DNA of 8,301 nucleotides from Peptostreptococcaceae bacterium (lineage in GTDB: Bacteria > Bacillota_A > Clostridia > Peptostreptococcales > Acidaminobacteraceae), in NCBI GenBank assembly GCA_013619035.1, contig JABXKX010000545.1, positions 1 to 8,301 on the forward strand. Reading direction: 5' to 3'. The notes beneath the pieces are model-generated. The model had not been told where the DNA came from. It did no database searches and saw only the letters and a list, made by a program, of their open reading frames with translations. This document shows, in pieces, positions 6,560-8,301 of the stretch. The translations under genes and the position numbers were made by a program. Each line of letters begins with the position of its first letter. The stretch's first letter is position 1.

Positions 6560-6585
6560 TACATAATTCCGGTAGGGAATATGTA
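6560..6585. promoter_or_regulatory. 26-bp inverted repeat over the cysK transcription start (candidate operator)
   Basis: The left arm, TACATA-A-TTCC (6560-6570), is the reverse complement of GGAATATGTA (6576-6585) except for one extra A at 6566; the 5-nt centre is GGTAG. The dyad begins 2 nt after the -10 and covers the expected start of transcription, a position typical of a repressor site. Most of the left arm lies at or before the start, so an RNA hairpin is less likely. Rrf2-family regulators of sulfur genes (CymR, IscR) bind palindromes of similar size, but assigning one here is inference. Confidence 0.5.
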
Positions 6586-6598
6586 GATGGAGGATTTT

Positions 6599-7525
6599 AT
6601 GAAAATAGCAAATAAATTAACGGATTTAATTGGAAAGACACCTTTATTAGAATTAAAAAGGTTTGAACAAGAAAAAAAATTAGAGGCTAAAGTTATTGCT
6701 AAATTAGAATACTTTAATCCTCTTGGAAGTGTAAAAGATCGTGCGGCATTCTATATGGTAGAAACAGCTGAACGTGATGGTTTATTAACAGAAGGTACGG
6801 TTATTATTGAGCCAACAAGTGGTAACACTGGTGTTGGCTTGGCTTTTGTAGCAGCATCAAAAGGGTATAAACTTGTTTTAACAATGCCTGATACGATGAG
6901 TGTAGAAAGAAGAAACTTATTGTCAGCACTAGGTGCAGAACTGGTATTAACACCAGGAAAACTTGGTATGAAAGGTTCTATTGATAAAGCTTTGGAATTA
7001 GCAGAAAACTATGAAAAAGCTTATGTGCCTCAACAATTTGAAAATGATGCGAATCCACAAGCACATCGTGAAACAACAGCAATTGAAATAATTGAAGATA
7101 CTGATGGACAAATTGACATCTTTGTTGCTGGTGTTGGTACGGGTGGTACTATAACAGGTGTTGGAGAGGTCTTGAAAGAGAGATTGCCACATGTTAAAAT
7201 AGTAGCAGTTGAACCAGAAGATTCTGCTGTTCTTTCAGGTGAAGGTCCTGGACCACATAAGATTCAAGGTATTGGTGCAGGATTTATACCAAAGAATTTA
7301 AATGTAGATGTTATAGATGAAGTGATTAAAGTTTCTAATGATGAAGCGTTTAGTACCAGCAACTTAGTAGCACAAAAAGAAGGCTTATTAGTTGGTATTT
7401 CATCTGGTGCAGCTTTGGCTGCGGCATCGGTATTGGCATCTCGACCTGAAAATAAAGGAAAGAACATAGTGGTTTTACTTGCAGACTCTGGAGAAAGATA
7501 TTTATCGACATCACTATATAGTTAG
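6599..7525 (+). CDS. cysK: Cysteine synthase (O-acetylserine sulfhydrylase)
   Basis: A 308-residue PLP enzyme that makes L-cysteine from O-acetyl-L-serine and sulfide, the last step of cysteine synthesis, in the cytoplasm. The N-terminus (MKIANKLTDLIGKTPLLEL) matches the family. PLP forms a Schiff base with K46 in SVKDR; the substrate loop PTSGNTG is at 72-78; the phosphate-binding GTGGTITG is at 180-187; SSGAA (268-272) carries the residue contacting the PLP ring nitrogen; and the end reads DSGERYLST. EGPGPHKIQGIGAGFIP also favours CysK over cystathionine beta-synthase-type paralogues. Length is normal. An in-frame ATG at 6587 exists, but the ATG at 6599 is preferred: GGAGG at 6589-6593 lies 5 nt before it, and homologues start here. 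It is cotranscribed with cysQ 10 nt downstream and probably controlled through the dyad at 6560-6585. CysM-like specificity cannot be excluded. Confidence 0.94.
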   Translation: MKIANKLTDLIGKTPLLELKRFEQEKKLEAKVIAKLEYFNPLGSVKDRAAFYMVETAERDGLLTEGTVIIEPTSGNTGVGLAFVAASKGYKLVLTMPDTMSVERRNLLSALGAELVLTPGKLGMKGSIDKALELAENYEKAYVPQQFENDANPQAHRETTAIEIIEDTDGQIDIFVAGVGTGGTITGVGEVLKERLPHVKIVAVEPEDSAVLSGEGPGPHKIQGIGAGFIPKNLNVDVIDEVIKVSNDEAFSTSNLVAQKEGLLVGISSGAALAAASVLASRPENKGKNIVVLLADSGERYLSTSLYS

Positions 7526-7535
7526 AGAGGCATCT

Positions 7536-8301
7536 ATGTTAGATCAAGCATTAAAAGTAGCAAAAGAAGCAGCTGTTATGGCTGGAGAAAAGATAATGGA
7601 TATTTATAAGACCGACTTTGAAATTTCTTATAAAGAAGATGATTCGCCTTTAACCTGTGCAGATCGTGCAGCGGATGAGGTTATTGAAGCCATTATCTCG
7701 AAAGCATATCCGGAACATGCCATACTTTCAGAAGAATCTGCTGATGATTCCAATAGGCTTGATGAAACATATTGTTGGATAATTGATCCCTTGGATGGGA
7801 CCAAAGAATTTATTCATCATACAGATGAATTTACAGTTAATATTGCTTTAGTTGAAAATGGTCATCCTATTTTGGGTGTGGTATATGTACCTGTTACAGG
7901 GGAATTATATTATGCTACTAAAGGACATGGTAGTTTCTATGAGTACAAAGGTGAAATATCCAGAAATAAAGTTTCTCATAGAACCGATCGTATAAGAGTT
8001 CTATCCAGTAAATATCATAAGTCTAAAGAATTTTTAGATTTAATAGAAGATCATGCTTCTATTATCAGTTCAGTTGAAGGTGTTGGAAGTTCTTTAAAAG
8101 GTTGTATGATAGCTAGAGGTCTAGCAGAAGCTTACTACAGATTTGGTTTAACCAGCGAATGGGATACTGCAGCGGTACAATTGGTTGCAGAAGAAGCCGG
8201 TGGTGTGTTTAAACAATTGGATCATAGTGAGATGACATATAATAGAGTGGATACACTTAATAGAAAAGGTTTTTACCTTGTAAATTCAAAAGAAAATATA
8301 T
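7536..8301 (+). CDS. cysQ: 3'(2'),5'-bisphosphate nucleotidase CysQ (3' end beyond window)
   Basis: An open frame of 255 codons with no stop before the window ends. It belongs to the inositol monophosphatase/CysQ family, which hydrolyses 3'-phosphoadenosine 5'-phosphate (PAP) to AMP and phosphate, clearing the inhibitory by-product of PAPS-dependent sulfate reduction. Metal-site motifs are intact: SPLTCAD (37-43), SEES (65-68), WIIDPLDGTKEFI (81-93) and TSEWDTAA (206-213). The KEFI after DPLDGT and the SEWDTAA wording are CysQ-like rather than SuhB-like. E. coli CysQ is about 246 residues, so little should be missing. AGAGAGG at 7524-7530 lies 5 nt before the ATG and overlaps the cysK stop codon, which indicates an operon with cysK. 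Inositol monophosphatase activity is the alternative. Confidence 0.9.
   Translation, partial: MLDQALKVAKEAAVMAGEKIMDIYKTDFEISYKEDDSPLTCADRAADEVIEAIISKAYPEHAILSEESADDSNRLDETYCWIIDPLDGTKEFIHHTDEFTVNIALVENGHPILGVVYVPVTGELYYATKGHGSFYEYKGEISRNKVSHRTDRIRVLSSKYHKSKEFLDLIEDHASIISSVEGVGSSLKGCMIARGLAEAYYRFGLTSEWDTAAVQLVAEEAGGVFKQLDHSEMTYNRVDTLNRKGFYLVNSKENI

Noticed and set aside
6587..6598. Upstream ATG for cysK (extra MEDF)
   Set aside because: The GGAGG site lies inside this extension and fits the ATG at 6599, where CysK homologues begin.
6559..6598. T-box or SAM riboswitch before cysK
   Set aside because: The leader is only about 34 nt and lacks a terminator/antiterminator pair; the dyad fits a protein-binding site better.
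6998..7467. Two reverse-strand open frames within cysK
   Set aside because: Both are antisense to conserved CysK motifs, with no start signals or protein similarity.

Overview
The window is a 8.3 kb stretch of AT-rich DNA in which every gene reads on the + strand. Low G+C, strong GGAGG-type ribosome binding sites, a ClpE-type ATPase, rubredoxin and standard use of TGG for Trp fit an anaerobic, low-GC Gram-positive bacterium (Bacillota, Clostridia-like). No rRNA or other marker fixes the lineage, so this is inference. All six completed genes stop with TAA or TAG.

Layout. (1) 37-2199: a membrane-anchored alpha/beta hydrolase with five predicted N-terminal helices, an external catalytic domain and a C-terminal beta-rich domain. 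(2) 2279-4576: a ClpE-like Hsp100 unfoldase with an N-terminal Cys4 zinc finger and an unusual acidic then poly-lysine linker, closed by a very clear intrinsic terminator (4581-4618). (3) 4750-6241: a two-gene, 17-nt-overlapping unit. It encodes a four-helix membrane protein with a degenerate GGDEF domain, then a secreted SPOR-domain protein that carries 13 TEEA repeats and a C-terminal membrane anchor. A second terminator follows (6240-6266). (4) 6335-6526: a small rubredoxin whose first metal-binding motif is CxC rather than CxxC. (5) 6599 to the window end: cysK and cysQ, 10 nt apart, behind a good sigma-A-type promoter with a 26-bp inverted repeat lying over the expected transcription start.

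How they work together. cysK (O-acetylserine sulfhydrylase) and cysQ (PAP phosphatase) form a coherent sulfur-assimilation/cysteine unit, probably repressed through the dyad. The degenerate GGDEF/SPOR pair looks like an envelope module: a membrane sensor or scaffold without cyclase activity, translationally coupled to a peptidoglycan-binding protein. The hydrolase and the ClpE-like ATPase look like single-gene units with extended -10 promoters. No mobile element, CRISPR array, tRNA or rRNA is visible, and no intergenic gap exceeds 175 nt. The most interesting items are the GGDEF/SPOR pair, the CxC rubredoxin, the cysK operator-like dyad, and a dnaX-type slippery heptamer in the poly-lysine tract of the ClpE-like gene.
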